From the NCBI GenBank assembly GCA_023091665.1, contig JALJCQ010000017.1:1240001-1304000 (forward strand): 64,000 nt of DNA, read 5' to 3'. The position numbers and the translations under genes were made by a program. Position 1 is the stretch's first letter; each line of letters starts with the position of its first letter. The stretch comes from Pythium myriotylum. Its lineage: Eukaryota; Oomycota; Peronosporomycetes; Pythiales; Pythiaceae. This document shows, piece after piece, positions 39,765-48,778 of the stretch. Below the pieces are notes generated by a model, which did no database searches, had not been told where the DNA came from, and was given only the letters and a program-made list of their open reading frames with translations.

Positions 39765-41219
39765 TTACTCGTACCGTAGGCGGCTTTGGAGAACATCGGG
39801 GATTGGACGCGGCTGTTGTTTCAGGTCCCAGACGCTCCAGTTCGGTGACTGCTGAGCTTTATGCCACTTGAAATCATTCACTTTAGACCAGAGGCCGTTG
39901 TCGCGTTGGAGACCACTGCGTTGAAGTAGCTCGTCAAGACCCGGGTAAGAGATCTTATACGCCCCAAAGCGTAACTGATGGCAATCCTCGATGATCGGGT
40001 GACTAGCGATCCGCAAGTGAAAGTTGGTATTCGAACTCAAGTGTACACGGAGCTGTCGGCAAGCGACAAAGAAGTCGCATTTTTCACAATGTTCGAGCCA
40101 CAAGCTGCCGTAGATTGGTCCTGCATACAGAACACAATTGCTCAACTCGTCCCCGCGGATAGCTGACGTCTCAACCGACACAAAAATCGTGCAGTTGCTC
40201 AATCTTGAAAAGTTGAGATCACGGCGACGCTTGACATCGTCTTTATCGTCAGCAAACGTTGAGTCATCAATAACGATCACCTCGTTATGCCGGTCTGCAA
40301 AGACGAGTTCATCCTCGTTCGCGTATAAGGCCGGCTCCCTCTTCTCATCACTATCGCGCGAAGACTCGCCCTGGTTATCGTGTATTCGCTGAGGTGATGA
40401 TGAGTCTGCGTTCTTTGCTCGTGCTCTGAAAGTGAACTTCTTTCTAGGAGCAAACGTCGCTCGGGTGGTCTCGATCAGTTCTAAGAGCTTAGAGACAATG
40501 AGCTGGGACTGGCGAATATCGTATGGCGATAAGAAGAGCGATGCGGCGCTCGCTGCTTCTTCTCGCATCTCATTGACAAGCAAGACTTGGTCATCGAGCT
40601 TGACAGCTTGAGCTGGATCAACAGGGACCGGCTGCTTCTTTTGGTCGACAAAAACATTGACCTGCCGACGGATTCGGTCCTCCTGATCCAAGAATTTCTT
40701 CCAAAAGTCTTGCACAAGCTCGTCCGAGCTGGTTTCTAGATAGTCTGCGCGTCCTGCCCGCTCCTGCTTGCGTTTCTCTTCCATTTGCTTGCGAAGCTGC
40801 TCAGTGGCTCGCACAATACTTTCACTCTGGGTCTCCACTTCAGGGATGTCGCCGTCTGTGGTCAGCTTTTCACGGCGAACGAACGCGCCATGAAGCGGCT
40901 CGCATTCGAAGTAGCGCTCGCCATCGTAAGACCCGTCGTTCTTCCCGAGCGGCTTGTCCAGCCGCACTCCAATCCACTCTCCCGCAGGCAGCCCGCGCAC
41001 GGGGCCGATATACATGATGTCTCCAAAGCGACGAAGGCTCGCGCGCAGCCCAGTTCCTGTAGATATCAGTTCGCAACGCTGGCCCACGGCCAGAGGCCCA
41101 CGCGAGGACGACGAGGCGTCGGAGCCGGCGACCATCCTCGCAAGAGTCTCTTTGGTTTTGGTGGCGGTTGGCTGGATCTGGAAATACTCAAACGAGAAAT
41201 CCACATTCCTATATTTCAT
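39765..41219 (-). CDS. CAP-Gly domain fused to tubulin-binding cofactor C (TBCC) domain
   Basis: 484 residues from the ATG at 41219; an ATG at 41135 (456 residues) precedes the first conserved domain and sits where GC content rises, so it may be the true start. A CAP-Gly-like domain at about 40-115 (VGQRCELI, GDIMYIGPVRGLPAGEWIGV, NDGSYDGERYFEC) is followed by a helical linker (KQMEEKRKQERAGRADYLE, QDFWKKFLDQEDRIRRQ). The C-terminal TBCC beta-helix has FSRLSNCTIFV, ELSNCVLYAGPIYGSLWLEH and the arginine-finger segment VACRQLRVHLSSN, then FHLRIASHPIIEDC. The QLR arginine of TBCC/RP2 proteins stimulates GTP hydrolysis by tubulin or Arl proteins. It likely acts in tubulin folding. In animals TBCC lacks a CAP-Gly domain, which is found in TBCB and TBCE. 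Confidence 0.85.
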   Translation of the reverse strand: MKYRNVDFSFEYFQIQPTATKTKETLARMVAGSDASSSSRGPLAVGQRCELISTGTGLRASLRRFGDIMYIGPVRGLPAGEWIGVRLDKPLGKNDGSYDGERYFECEPLHGAFVRREKLTTDGDIPEVETQSESIVRATEQLRKQMEEKRKQERAGRADYLETSSDELVQDFWKKFLDQEDRIRRQVNVFVDQKKQPVPVDPAQAVKLDDQVLLVNEMREEAASAASLFLSPYDIRQSQLIVSKLLELIETTRATFAPRKKFTFRARAKNADSSSPQRIHDNQGESSRDSDEKREPALYANEDELVFADRHNEVIVIDDSTFADDKDDVKRRRDLNFSRLSNCTIFVSVETSAIRGDELSNCVLYAGPIYGSLWLEHCEKCDFFVACRQLRVHLSSNTNFHLRIASHPIIEDCHQLRFGAYKISYPGLDELLQRSGLQRDNGLWSKVNDFKWHKAQQSPNWSVWDLKQQPRPIPDVLQSRLRYE

Positions 41220-41449
41220 AAGGAATCGGTTTTGGAGCTAGCACTGTGACAAAGCTTTACAATTGGTTATAATTGAAAAGTGATCAGATTGATGGCTTAT
41301 TATCCAATCCGATGCTTGGGTGAAGATGAACCCTGTCAGTAGAAAAAGGGCAGGATTCTACCGCAGGAGACCGTGGACAATCAACGAGGGCAGAGGAAAA
41401 CGCCGATCACTTCCAGATCCTCGGCGTCGCGCGGAAGCAAGCAACCAAG

Positions 41450-41914
41450 ATGAACCCCCCACCAGGACAAGGCTACCCACAGCAGGGATACCCTCCTCAG
41501 CAGGGCTACCCTCCGCAACAGGGCTATCCTCCTCAGCAAGGCTATCCTCCTCAGCAGGGCTACCCACCGCAGCAGGGCTACCCTCCTCAGCAGGGCTACC
41601 CGCCGCAGCAGGGCTACCCTCCCCAGCAGGGCTACCCGCCACAGCAAGGCTATCCTCCTCAGCAGGGCTACCCACCGCAGCAGGGCTACCCGGCTGCCCC
41701 CCATGGCCACGCGTATCCCGCTCAGCCTGGCTACCCGGCTGCTCCGCACGGCCACGCGTACCCTGCTCAGCCTGGCTACGTAGCACAGCCTGGTGTGGTC
41801 ATGTACGGTGGTAAACCGCACAAGATCAAGCACCACAAGCACAAGAAGTTCAAGGGCGGCAAGTGGAAGATGAAGGGATTCAAGAAGATGAAGATGAAGA
41901 AGCTTTTCAAGTAG
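41450..41914 (+). CDS. GYPPQQ-repeat protein with basic C-terminus (copy 1)
   Basis: 154 residues with no signal peptide. Residues 8-78 are one GYPQQ and eleven perfect GYPPQQ units, followed by two 15-residue units ([15 protein letters not shown]) and a Lys/His-rich tail ([20 protein letters not shown], ending KKLFK). Gly/Tyr/Pro/Gln repeats with a HGKFK-like basic end resemble plant glycine-rich A3-type proteins and XYPPX-repeat regions, which are disordered and prone to phase separation or membrane/RNA association. Function is unknown. A related gene lies 0.7 kb downstream in the same orientation, so the two form a tandem pair. Confidence 0.85.
   Translation: MNPPPGQGYPQQGYPPQQGYPPQQGYPPQQGYPPQQGYPPQQGYPPQQGYPPQQGYPPQQGYPPQQGYPPQQGYPPQQGYPAAPHGHAYPAQPGYPAAPHGHAYPAQPGYVAQPGVVMYGGKPHKIKHHKHKKFKGGKWKMKGFKKMKMKKLFK
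41471..41683 (+). repeat. 18-bp coding minisatellite (GYPPQQ units)
   Basis: One 15-bp unit plus eleven tandem 18-bp units reading GGCTAYCCDCCKCAGCAR, with scattered synonymous changes only. All units keep the GYPPQQ protein repeat, so the array is expanding or contracting in frame under selection for the peptide. Confidence 0.9.
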
Positions 41915-42626
41915 AGTGGCGGGTCGTCTTGGCGCACTGTAAGCCTGGTCACGAGACAAGTGTGCGTTTATGCTTACATTGACGTCACTTCAAGATGCAG
42001 GCGAGCCGTCGGGCCGGGATTCCCATGGGACTGGTCTCCCATCGTGTTTGGACTTGATCGCTCCAGTGGCAATTCTGCAGTCCAGTTTCCGTGCGTAAAT
42101 ACTCCATCAAACCACATAAAATCGCTTATTCTCTCTCTCCCGCCGTCACGAGCGTCCAGAGTTCTTGCTTGTCGCCTCGGCGGAATGAATGCCATTTTGA
42201 TCAAAGTGATGGAGAAGGAGGAGGAGCAAGATGAAGTTGAATGTCTGATTTCTACGTGGTCTACACAATGACGTCACGGCAAGAAGCCAGCGGATACCGA
42301 TCAGAAACCGGTGGAGTCACCCACTGGATTGGTCTTCATACTGAAATATCCTCAGTTCTTATACCTTTATTCGATAGTATCCTGACAAAACGCTAATAAT
42401 GATATTTGAATATACATACTAATTGGAAAATCCGTAACCTCTATAAATAAATACATTTTCATATTAAGTACATCAATTGATTCAACCACGGAGCTGCGTG
42501 ATTGGGGATACTCATCTCCTTGGAATGATTACCGACTAACCATGGGGTTCACCTTCTTCTGCGTGTGACACTCGGAACCTCGTGGAAGCATGGCGTCGCC
42601 CACTCCTTCTTTTGACTCCTGAGGCC
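41915..42626. other. Intergenic between the two GYPPQ-repeat genes
   Basis: 712 bases, AT-rich at 42360-42480. The frame of the second repeat gene is open back to a GTG at 42582 but has no ATG before 42627. Nothing else is seen. Confidence 0.5.
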
Positions 42627-43301
42627 ATGCATAACCCTGGCGACAACAAGCAGGCTGCGCAGCCAGGCGCCTACCCGCAGGCCACGCCCGTTGCCTATCC
42701 GGCGGGACAGGCGCCGCCGGGCCAAGGCTACGCGTATCCGCCGGCGCCAGCTCCCGGGGCTTACCCTCCGCAGCAACAACAGCCTCCACAGCAGCAGCAA
42801 TACCCTCCGCAGCAGCACCAGCACCAGCAGTACCCTCCGCAACAGCAGGGCTATCCTCCTCAGCAGCCTCCGCCCCAACAGCCATACCCCCCACAGCAGC
42901 AGCACGCGTATCCTCCTCAGCCGCACGCGCATCCACCGCAGCAGCCATACCCGCCGCAGCCTGGTTACCCGCCGCAGCAACCGTACCCGCCAGCTCACCA
43001 GCCCCATGCGCACGGATACCCCCCACCGCCTGCCCACGGCGCATACCCTCCGCAGCCTCATTACCCCCACCCGCCGGCTACATACCCGCATCCACCTGCC
43101 GCAGCCTACCCCGTGGTCGCTCAGCCCGTATATGTTGCGCAGCCAGGCGTCATCTACGCCCCAGGGCACCACCACTACCGACACGGCAAGTTCAAGTACA
43201 AGCACAAGGGCATGCGTTATGGCCACTATGGTGGTTACCATGGCGGCTACCACGGAGGCTACCGCCACCACAAGCACAAGCGATTCGGCTTTTTCAAGTA
43301 A
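42627..43301 (+). CDS. YPPQ-repeat protein with basic C-terminus (copy 2)
   Basis: 224 residues from the first ATG. It is a diverged paralog of the preceding gene. Residues 10-165 are irregular YPPQQ, AYPPQP and GYPPQQP units with polyglutamine patches. The segment YVAQPGVIYAPG corresponds to [12 protein letters not shown] of copy 1, and the tail has HGKFKYKHKGM, three GGYHGGYHGG-type units and a HHKHKRFGFFK end. It shares the Q/P/Y-rich body and Lys/His-rich C-terminus of copy 1. It is probably disordered; function is unknown. The shared tail motif is the best evidence that both arose by tandem duplication. Confidence 0.82.
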   Translation: MHNPGDNKQAAQPGAYPQATPVAYPAGQAPPGQGYAYPPAPAPGAYPPQQQQPPQQQQYPPQQHQHQQYPPQQQGYPPQQPPPQQPYPPQQQHAYPPQPHAHPPQQPYPPQPGYPPQQPYPPAHQPHAHGYPPPPAHGAYPPQPHYPHPPATYPHPPAAAYPVVAQPVYVAQPGVIYAPGHHHYRHGKFKYKHKGMRYGHYGGYHGGYHGGYRHHKHKRFGFFK

Positions 43302-43605
43302 CGTTAGTGGCACTGACTTTTTCCCGCCGAGCGACGGACGTCTTGTGTATGTATCCATTTGAATCAAATGTAGCCATCACTAACCTCCGAGTTGCCCTTT
43401 CCGCTAAGTTCGACTACTCTTCTGTGCCTCTTGGAGCGGGCGTTTCCGTTGAAGAAAAGCAAGTGATAACGCTTTTCTCAACCAGCGTCGTGGGCCGTTG
43501 CAAGTGTTCAGCGTATCAGAGTCGTTATGCGACGTCTCTTGAGAGGAGGATCTGCCACACGTGCAATCTCTTGCTTCCCCTCTTTTCATATCTTGTGGTT
43601 GCGGA
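43302..43605. other. Intergenic, CDC20 upstream region
   Basis: 304 bases between the second repeat gene and CDC20. The CDC20 frame is open back to 43561 but without an ATG. No motif is called. Confidence 0.4.
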
Positions 43606-45213
43606 ATGGATGGCAATTTAATCATGGAGAGCCGACTGGGCGAGGCCCTGCCTATGGCTGCAAATGCCCTGCCACGATGGCACGAAGAATTGTTGAGGGA
43701 GAGTCTCGACGTGCCTTCGGCATCATCTACTGGTGTGGCAGGACGCAAACGGCAGCGATTCGGCTTGGTACATGGAAAGCCCTCCCGCATTTACGCAAGT
43801 GATCGCTTTATCCCGTCTCGAAGATCAATGGACATGGATTATTGCAGTGTCTTGATCGATCACGAAGTTGGGTCAGACTGGACTTCTTCAATAGACTCCA
43901 ATGGGGCTTCTACATTCCACTCCGGGCGAGCGCCCACATCGTCACAAGAGCAAACGAACCAAGTGGAAAACCTTCAATGCTACCGAGAGACGCTTGCTAC
44001 CAATCTGCTCTTGCAATCACCCTCGAAGAGCAAGAAGACGTTGCTAAACTTCCACGATCGTGAGAACACTGCGTCGAATGGACAGTACGCCAGTCCGACT
44101 TCAGTCGCGTCGCATCCGACGCTCAAGTACGGCGACTTCCACGGATCCAACACGCGCTCTCGCCATATATCGACTTCGCCAACGCGGATCCTCGACGCGC
44201 CAGATCTGCGAGATGACTACTATCTCAACCTTGTTTCGTGGGGCGAGAATAATGTCCTCGCCGTCGCCCTCGACCGTGTTGTGTACCTGTATAACACTGA
44301 CACTGGTGCGATCCAGGAGATCAAGGCGTGCACTGCGAGACGCGACTACGTGACATCCGTTGCATGGATTCGATCAGCGACCACGAGCTGCGACGTCACG
44401 AGCAGTAACCCAAACAAGCTCGCGATCGGCACGTACCGTTCAGAACTCCAAGTCTGGGACACTATAACGGCGACCAAAGAGCAATCGTTTAGTGGCCATA
44501 GCGACCGTATCGGTGCACTGGCTTGGAACGGAATGTCCTTGAGCTCGGGTTCGCGAGATGCGAAGATCCTGCACCACGATATCCGCGTCGGTACATCAGG
44601 CGTCATGACGCTGCAAGGTCACCAACAAGAGATTTGTGGGCTCGCCTGGTCTCCAGACGGCAAGACCCTGGCGTCTGGCGGAAACGACAACCACCTCTGC
44701 CTCTGGGACGCAAAGATGTTCTCGACTGCGCAAGTCGCACCACGCGAACGCCTGCTACATCACCGGGCGGCTGTGAAGGCTCTCGCATGGTGTCCTTGGA
44801 AGCGCCATTTGCTGGCTTCGGGAGGCGGCACAGCAGACCGAACGATCAAATTCTGGAACGCTGGCTCTGGACGCATGCTCAACTCTGTCCACACAGGGTC
44901 GCAGGTCTGTGGGCTTGTGTGGTCCAAGACCGAACGCGAACTGCTTTCGTCCCACGGCTTCAGCCAGAACGAGTTGTGCTTGTGGAAGTATCCAACCATG
45001 GCACGATTGAGGGAGTTGAAGGGCCACACAGCGCGTGTCTTGTATCTTGCAGTGTCGCCTGACGGCAGCTCGGTCGTCTCAGCGGCTGCCGACGAAACAC
45101 TCCGGTTCTGGAATGTGTTTTCGCCCTCCAAGAAAAGTCGTCAATCGCGCCTACAGCTGACAACTCCACTTCGAAGCTCAAGTACCCTCTTCTCGGATAT
45201 GGTCATTCGCTGA
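43606..45213 (+). CDS. CDC20: CDC20-type activator of the anaphase-promoting complex
   Basis: 535 residues from the first in-frame ATG. A C-box (DRFIPSR, residues 66-72) binds the APC/C. A disordered segment follows, then RILDAPDLRDDYYLNLVSW, the entry to a seven-bladed WD40 propeller (NVLAVALDRVVYLYN, GTYRSELQVWD, GHSDRIGALAW, GLAWSPDGKTLASGGNDN, LLASGGGTADRTIKFWN, LSSHGFSQNELCLWKYP, GHTARVLYLAVSPDG). The last residues Met-Val-Ile-Arg form the IR tail that docks to APC/C. NVLAVAL and DDYYLNL favour CDC20 over CDH1/FZR1. It recruits cyclin B and securin for ubiquitination in mitosis. The N-terminal extension is longer than in many homologs. Confidence 0.9.
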   Translation: MDGNLIMESRLGEALPMAANALPRWHEELLRESLDVPSASSTGVAGRKRQRFGLVHGKPSRIYASDRFIPSRRSMDMDYCSVLIDHEVGSDWTSSIDSNGASTFHSGRAPTSSQEQTNQVENLQCYRETLATNLLLQSPSKSKKTLLNFHDRENTASNGQYASPTSVASHPTLKYGDFHGSNTRSRHISTSPTRILDAPDLRDDYYLNLVSWGENNVLAVALDRVVYLYNTDTGAIQEIKACTARRDYVTSVAWIRSATTSCDVTSSNPNKLAIGTYRSELQVWDTITATKEQSFSGHSDRIGALAWNGMSLSSGSRDAKILHHDIRVGTSGVMTLQGHQQEICGLAWSPDGKTLASGGNDNHLCLWDAKMFSTAQVAPRERLLHHRAAVKALAWCPWKRHLLASGGGTADRTIKFWNAGSGRMLNSVHTGSQVCGLVWSKTERELLSSHGFSQNELCLWKYPTMARLRELKGHTARVLYLAVSPDGSSVVSAAADETLRFWNVFSPSKKSRQSRLQLTTPLRSSSTLFSDMVIR

Positions 45214-45419
45214 GTCGTGGCTAGTGGTGTATGAAAACGCTCCCATCGCGCTCATCTCATAATATTACGATATAGAAAGTATTAGCTCGTCTCTTTGGAT
45301 GCGTGTACGTCTGAGTCGTTGGGGTTCGTGTTACTTGTATACGAAGGTGGTACCTCCATCAGCAGTTTGACCTGGCAGAGGTTGGGGTGGTGGCGATCAT
45401 CGTGGCTGTCTATCGGAAA

Positions 45420-47000
45420 TCACTCGACTCGCTGCTGCTCTGGGATCCGCTCGATCCGTCGTCCGACCGTGGAACACCGCAGGTTCTTTGGTGGGCCAAT
45501 ACTGATCGATCCACGATAGCTTCCTCCGACGAAAGAGTTCTGGCCGCCCTGCACCATTGCTGCTCGTCGAGCACGTGTGCAAATGTAATGGCCAGCCAGT
45601 CCTTCTACTGGGGTCAGGTAACCGAGAGTCACCGTGCGTAGCTCACCTTCGCGCACCGACGGCAATCCCTCCACAGGCATAACGGGGTCGATCCGAAAGT
45701 TTTCGTCGTTCGTGATTAGCTCAATGCGGATGTTGAACATGCTCGCGACGGCGTAAAGCTCTGCGATGGTCGCCTGCTCGTCAGGAGTGTCCCGGAAAGT
45801 CTCGTATCGCTCTTGCAGGTCTTCAACCTCTTGCATGAGGAACTGGGCGAGCGTCTCGATGTGGTCCAGCGCGTAGTCCATCAGACGCACACGCAGCAGC
45901 TGGGCGGCAGCGACTCTTCGCGGCGCGACTCCGTCCGCCGCGCCGACGTTCACGACCGCCATGGTCGATGGGTAGTCGCGGAGGCATTGAAGAGGGAACA
46001 TCTCGTATACAATACAGTGGAGCAGACAGGATCCGTCAGGCGGCATACCCACACCCATGAGATCGCACTTGAGCAGCTGCTCCTCCATCGCTGCGCGCTG
46101 CATATCGATTTCTGGTGTAATCACGTTCGACGGCGTCACCGCCATCATGGAGTTTCGGTTCATCGTAACCGACGGCCGCATGCCGCCTCCAGGAGTCGTC
46201 ACGGTCTCCACGATCGACTCGGTCATGGGGAACCAGCTCCCGCGCGCCATTCCACTGTGGCGGCTAGAGAATGAGTTGTTGTTCGCGCCGTTGAAGCCAG
46301 ACGCGTTCAGCGGGGCTCCCTGCGGCCGCGCGAAGCTCTGGCTTCCGACGAAGCCCGTGCCGGACCACCGGTAGTCGCCCTGAGGGGTCGTGGCCGAGTA
46401 GTTGGAGGACGCGACCGATGTGAAAGTGCTGCTTGAGGAGACAGATCGGAAGTCGTCGTCGTCGTCGCCCATGACACTCTGCGTCTCTCGCATGGCCGCG
46501 ACGAGAGGCGGCGCGAGAATCGACATGGAGGGCCGCAGCACCGAGTCTTGCTCTTCGTACTGCGGGTTGGACCCGAAGCCGTTGACGAAGCCGACAAAGG
46601 CCTTCATGGTCTGGCTCTGGACCGACATGATGTGGAAGGCCACGAGCGGGGGGCTCCTCGCGAGCATGTTGAGGTAGTTGTCGAGCTCGCGCATGCGGCG
46701 CTCGAGGAACTCGGTGTTGAGGTTGGAGCGGAAGAGCGAGCGGCGGCGGTAGAGCGGCGGGAACTTGATGCCTTTGAGGTGGGCGGCATTGCGCTTGCGC
46801 AACTGCTCGTCGAGCTTGCGGAAGGCCGTGAAGCCGCGCCAGATGTGCCAGCTCGTGGAGCCGACCGAGTGCGTGCGCGACGAGTAGAACGAGATGCGCA
46901 CGACGACCTTGAACTCGGCCTTCTTGTTCACGCGGTAGTCCTCCACGGCGAGCGCGCACGAGTAGTCGCCCTGGATCTCCTCGGGAGTCATGATCAACAT
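45420..47000 (-). CDS. PX domain fused to OTU-type deubiquitinase
   Basis: 526 residues (an ATG three codons in is also possible). The N-terminal PX domain is at about 10-135: KAEFKVVVRISFYSS, WHIWRGFTAFRKLDEQLRKR, FPPLYRRRSLFRSNLN and ERRMRELDNYLNMLA, with the basic and proline features that bind phosphoinositides. A Ser-rich linker (about 160-300) leads to an OTU cysteine-protease domain: MPPDGSCLLHCIVYEMFP with the catalytic Asp-Gly-Ser-Cys box, IAELYAVASMFNIRIELIT, and the catalytic His in GLAGHYICTR. The key Cys and His are present, so it should cleave ubiquitin chains, probably on endosomal or other phosphoinositide-rich membranes. The tail after the OTU domain is short. Joining PX with OTU is unusual. 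Confidence 0.87.
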   Translation of the reverse strand: MLIMTPEEIQGDYSCALAVEDYRVNKKAEFKVVVRISFYSSRTHSVGSTSWHIWRGFTAFRKLDEQLRKRNAAHLKGIKFPPLYRRRSLFRSNLNTEFLERRMRELDNYLNMLARSPPLVAFHIMSVQSQTMKAFVGFVNGFGSNPQYEEQDSVLRPSMSILAPPLVAAMRETQSVMGDDDDDFRSVSSSSTFTSVASSNYSATTPQGDYRWSGTGFVGSQSFARPQGAPLNASGFNGANNNSFSSRHSGMARGSWFPMTESIVETVTTPGGGMRPSVTMNRNSMMAVTPSNVITPEIDMQRAAMEEQLLKCDLMGVGMPPDGSCLLHCIVYEMFPLQCLRDYPSTMAVVNVGAADGVAPRRVAAAQLLRVRLMDYALDHIETLAQFLMQEVEDLQERYETFRDTPDEQATIAELYAVASMFNIRIELITNDENFRIDPVMPVEGLPSVREGELRTVTLGYLTPVEGLAGHYICTRARRAAMVQGGQNSFVGGSYRGSISIGPPKNLRCSTVGRRIERIPEQQRVE

Positions 47001-47934
47001 GTAGTCTGAGCCTCGGGGCCGACTGCCGACTCACGCGCGTCGCGTTGTATCGAGCGCAGTCGCCACGACGTCCAGAGCCCGAGCTCCGCCTCTTCCTTCC
47101 GCCCACCTCTCCCAATGAGACTCCATCCCTTGCCTCACCTGACCAATTAGGGAAAGGGGAGATCCAGTTCCAAGGTTTATGACGTGATTTTAACCAATGA
47201 AATCACGAGAAAGCAGAGTGGAGGGCTAGGGCAAGCGGACGTTGAAAGCGGACGGGGCCGATGGGTGGAACCCTAGCCACTGTCGGCGGTTGACAAGAAA
47301 GATCGAAAAAAAAAAACACTTGGCCAAATGTGTGAAACGGGGGGAAAAAAACTGGCGCTTGGTTTGGATCGTTGGCGCCAATTTTTCGTGGTGGGTTCGC
47401 CAACGGAGGAGCCTCCCGCGAGAGATGAAGTGGGGTGGAGAGTCTTGAAGACGGGGGCCCGAGTCTCTCCAACTTAAACGATGGGGACCAACCTGGCGGA
47501 AGTCGACCACGAAGTCAGCGAGAAGCGTTGGCGACTGACGATTGACGATGGTCCCCCGAGTGTCTCCTCGACCGAACGATCGCCTCACTCCATTCGATGG
47601 TGGGATCCAGTTTGGCGCGCCCAGAGAGTAACAGGAAGAAAGGACGCCAACGTTGGAACCGCTGGGGCCGCGAACCGGGGCCGTACAGTTCGCCTGTGTG
47701 GACAGCAGCTCCGACTGCAGCACTCGAGTGCTCGGCATCTCAGAGTCGCCACAGAAGCCGACACCAGGTGTCCCTGGCGTGAGATCTGCGAAACAAGAAG
47801 CAGACGTGTGTGCATATTGGTGGCCGGCGCCCTTCGGATTGGGAATGCTTCAACTTGATTTGACATGTCGAGTTCACTGATTTACGTTAGGAGGTCACAC
47901 ACCTTGATGGTGTCGATCGCACGAACGGTTGTCC
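47001..47934. other. Intergenic, about 0.9 kb, between divergent genes
   Basis: 934 bases between the PX-OTU and ARMC7 starts. It contains an A(10) run at 47306-47315 and several GC-rich frames (for example 47481-47858) with no conserved product. No RNA or mobile element is recognised. Confidence 0.5.
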
Positions 47935-48660
47935 ATGCTGTCGAGCCATCAGCGCTTGGCCGCGCGACAGGGCCAGTGGGGCACGCCGCGCCATGAATAC
48001 CTGCAGCAGCTCGTGAGCGAGTACGCGCGCTCGCCAGACAGGCTACGCAAGGAGGAGATTGTCGCGAACCTCGCCAATTTCGCCTATGATCCGATCAACT
48101 ACGTCGCGCTGAGACACCTCCGAGTCATGGAGCTGTTCGTGGAGATCATCTCGTCGCCAGCCGACATCCGTCTCAGCGACTTTGAATGCAAGCGCGACGA
48201 TCCATCGAAGCGCCGGGCTTTCAACGATAGCGCGAGTGTTGTGAGGTCGAACCAACTGCTCCAGGAGTTTGCAATGGGCGGCATCTGCAATTGCATCCCC
48301 GATCCAGCTCTCCAAGTGAGCTTCATAGAGAGCCACGGCTGCCTGGCTGTACTGGACCGCGTGTTATCCATCAGACTTGATAGTGCGACGGCCGATATGA
48401 ATAGTCTCTCCGAGCACCCGTCAGCTGAGCGCGAGCGAAGGCGCGTCGAAATGGACAGGAGCGCGATGAACCTGGCACTTTCTGCTTTGACAATCGCCTA
48501 CTTCTTGTTGGACTCTCCGGCGTTCGCGACCGTGACTAGTGGTGAGATCTTGGACCACATGAGACTTCTCACGTTGCATCCCAACGTGCGAGTCGCAAAC
48601 GTCGCGAAAGCGTTCCGCTCGCGATACGACGAGCTGCTCGCCAGCATCGTCTTGCCGTAG
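47935..48660 (+). CDS. ARMC7-like armadillo-repeat protein
   Basis: 241 residues from the first ATG. EYLQQLVSEYARS, EEIVANLANFAYDPINYVAL and RVMELFVEIISS match the first half of ARMC7. A longer insertion (about residues 80-105, DFECKRDDPSKRRAFND) separates it from LLQEFAMGGICNCIPDP, which matches EFAIGGLCNLCPD of human ARMC7. The second half (NLALSALTIAYFLLDSP, HPNVRVANVAKAF) completes the armadillo helices. ARMC7 is found with spliceosome factors in human cells, so a pre-mRNA splicing role is plausible, but its function is poorly known. It is slightly longer than human (198) because of the insertion. Confidence 0.82.
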   Translation: MLSSHQRLAARQGQWGTPRHEYLQQLVSEYARSPDRLRKEEIVANLANFAYDPINYVALRHLRVMELFVEIISSPADIRLSDFECKRDDPSKRRAFNDSASVVRSNQLLQEFAMGGICNCIPDPALQVSFIESHGCLAVLDRVLSIRLDSATADMNSLSEHPSAERERRRVEMDRSAMNLALSALTIAYFLLDSPAFATVTSGEILDHMRLLTLHPNVRVANVAKAFRSRYDELLASIVLP

Positions 48661-48778
48661 GTCGGCTCGTGCGATACATAGCACATCGTCGTGACGAAAT
48701 CAGTATTTTCGGTTTAAAACGTGGTTTATCTTTTTTGAAATCATGATTCCCATTGGCCAGTCGTGGATCCAACCGAAA

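Noticed and set aside
47481..47858. 125-codon plus-strand frame between the PX-OTU and ARMC7 genes
   Set aside because: No motif, overlapping frames in other phases are equally long, and composition is unlike neighbouring genes.
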